Positions 5,528-6,021 of a stretch of DNA of 6,021 nucleotides are shown piece after piece. Origin of the DNA: Planctomycetota bacterium (GTDB taxonomy: Bacteria; Planctomycetota; Phycisphaerae; Sedimentisphaerales; Anaerohalosphaeraceae); NCBI GenBank assembly GCA_019456245.1, contig VRUF01000185.1, forward strand, positions 1 through 6,021. Reading direction: 5' to 3'. Both the position numbers and the translations under genes were made by a program. Positions within the stretch are counted from its first letter, which is position 1. Each line of letters starts with the position of its first letter. Under the pieces are notes generated by a model that saw only the letters and a program-made list of their open reading frames with translations, made no database searches and was not told where the DNA came from.

Positions 5528-6021
5528 ATGGTTGACGGTTTTGAACAATGTGTTCTTGGGTTTGTCCGGTCGGCGGGACTTATTGGAGGTGGGAGTAAAG
5601 TTCTTGTTGCGGTTTCCGGGGGCGCTGATTCTGTTGCTCTTTTGCGGGTGATGTGCCAGCTACGGGATGAGGGTGCGTTGGAATGTGAAATCGCAGTTGG
5701 GCATGTTAATCATGGATTGCGCGGGGCGGAATCGGATGGGGACGAGGGGTTTGTTGTCGATGCCGCGGAGGAATTGGGGGTTGAGGTTTTTTGCCGGCGA
5801 GTCAATGTTGCCGGGTATGGTAAAGAAAAAGGGCTTTCTGTTGAGACGGCTGGTCGGGTGCTGCGGATGCAGGCGCTTTTGGAGATTGCCGAAGCGGAGG
5901 GATTTGGGTGTGTCGCCACCGCTCACCATATGGATGATAATGCTGAGACTTTGGTGCATCGGCTTGTGCGCGGGTGTGGTTTTCGCGGGCTTGGCGGGAT
6001 TTGGCCGGAGAGGTTTTTGAG
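5528..6021 (+). CDS. tilS: tRNA(Ile)-lysidine synthase, N-terminal part (runs off the window)
   Basis: The 164 codons visible encode the N-terminal PP-loop ATPase domain of TilS. This cytoplasmic enzyme uses ATP and lysine to convert C34 of the CAU-anticodon tRNA-Ile to lysidine, letting it read AUA as isoleucine. Visible motifs are the PP-loop SGGADS at 30-35, GHVNHGLRG at 58-66, AGRVLR at 108-113 in place of the usual AR..R pattern, ATAHHMDDNAET at 130-141, and RGCGFRGLGGI at 148-158. The start at 5528 is preceded by AGGGG (5519-5523) with four bases between, and the family's N-terminus fits. The frame stays open to the window edge, so the C-terminal domains are not seen. A strong terminator lies upstream, so it needs its own promoter. 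I could not identify a good one in the 74 bases available. Confidence 0.95.
   Translation, partial: MVDGFEQCVLGFVRSAGLIGGGSKVLVAVSGGADSVALLRVMCQLRDEGALECEIAVGHVNHGLRGAESDGDEGFVVDAAEELGVEVFCRRVNVAGYGKEKGLSVETAGRVLRMQALLEIAEAEGFGCVATAHHMDDNAETLVHRLVRGCGFRGLGGIWPERFL

Noticed and set aside
5667..6020. Alternative plus- and minus-strand frames overlapping the tilS region
   Set aside because: The TilS frame from 5528 carries every N-terminal family motif and stays open to the window edge. The other frames are basic, low-information shadows.
1..6021. CRISPR array, insertion sequence, tRNA or rRNA, toxin-antitoxin or defence genes
   Set aside because: I looked and found no spaced direct repeats, transposase motifs, tRNA cloverleaf, or small paired genes. 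The window looks like ordinary housekeeping and envelope genes.

Overview
The window reads as ordinary chromosome of a free-living bacterium with moderate GC content. A member of the Planctomycetes (Phycisphaerae side) is my best guess. The guess rests on the general look of the large exported protein and of the TPR lipoprotein, and on the proline-tailed IspD. There is no marker gene, so it stays an inference. Genes mostly have AGGAG-like ribosome binding sites, and the intergenic regions carry small repeats and hairpins.

Layout. Positions 1-31 may be the last codons of a plus-strand gene. Two minus-strand genes follow: a short nitroreductase-family flavoprotein (55-591) and, upstream of it, a 649-residue secreted protein of unknown function (867-2816) that appears to be an internal duplication with methionine-rich segments. 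A 233 bp divergent intergenic region then leads to plus-strand genes: a corrinoid adenosyltransferase (3050-3589), IspD of the MEP isoprenoid pathway (3658-4395), a TPR-like lipoprotein (4562-5389) closed by a strong intrinsic terminator, and the first 164 codons of tilS (5528 to the window edge). tilS has no stop inside the window.

How the genes work together. I see no single pathway. The adenosyltransferase makes adenosylcobalamin-type cofactors, IspD makes an isoprenoid precursor, TilS modifies tRNA-Ile, and the lipoprotein and secreted protein act outside the cytoplasm. The adenosyltransferase and ispD genes are 68 bp apart on the same strand and may be co-transcribed. The lipoprotein gene has its own plausible promoter and terminator.

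I did not find mobile elements, CRISPR arrays, tRNA or rRNA genes, or a defence system. The items most worth a second look are two different 7-bp tandem repeats placed directly after the adenosyltransferase and ispD genes, the duplicated and Met-rich architecture of the secreted protein, a palindromic intergenic element before tilS, and a possible leaderless start for the adenosyltransferase gene. No intergenic stretch exceeds 300 bases.
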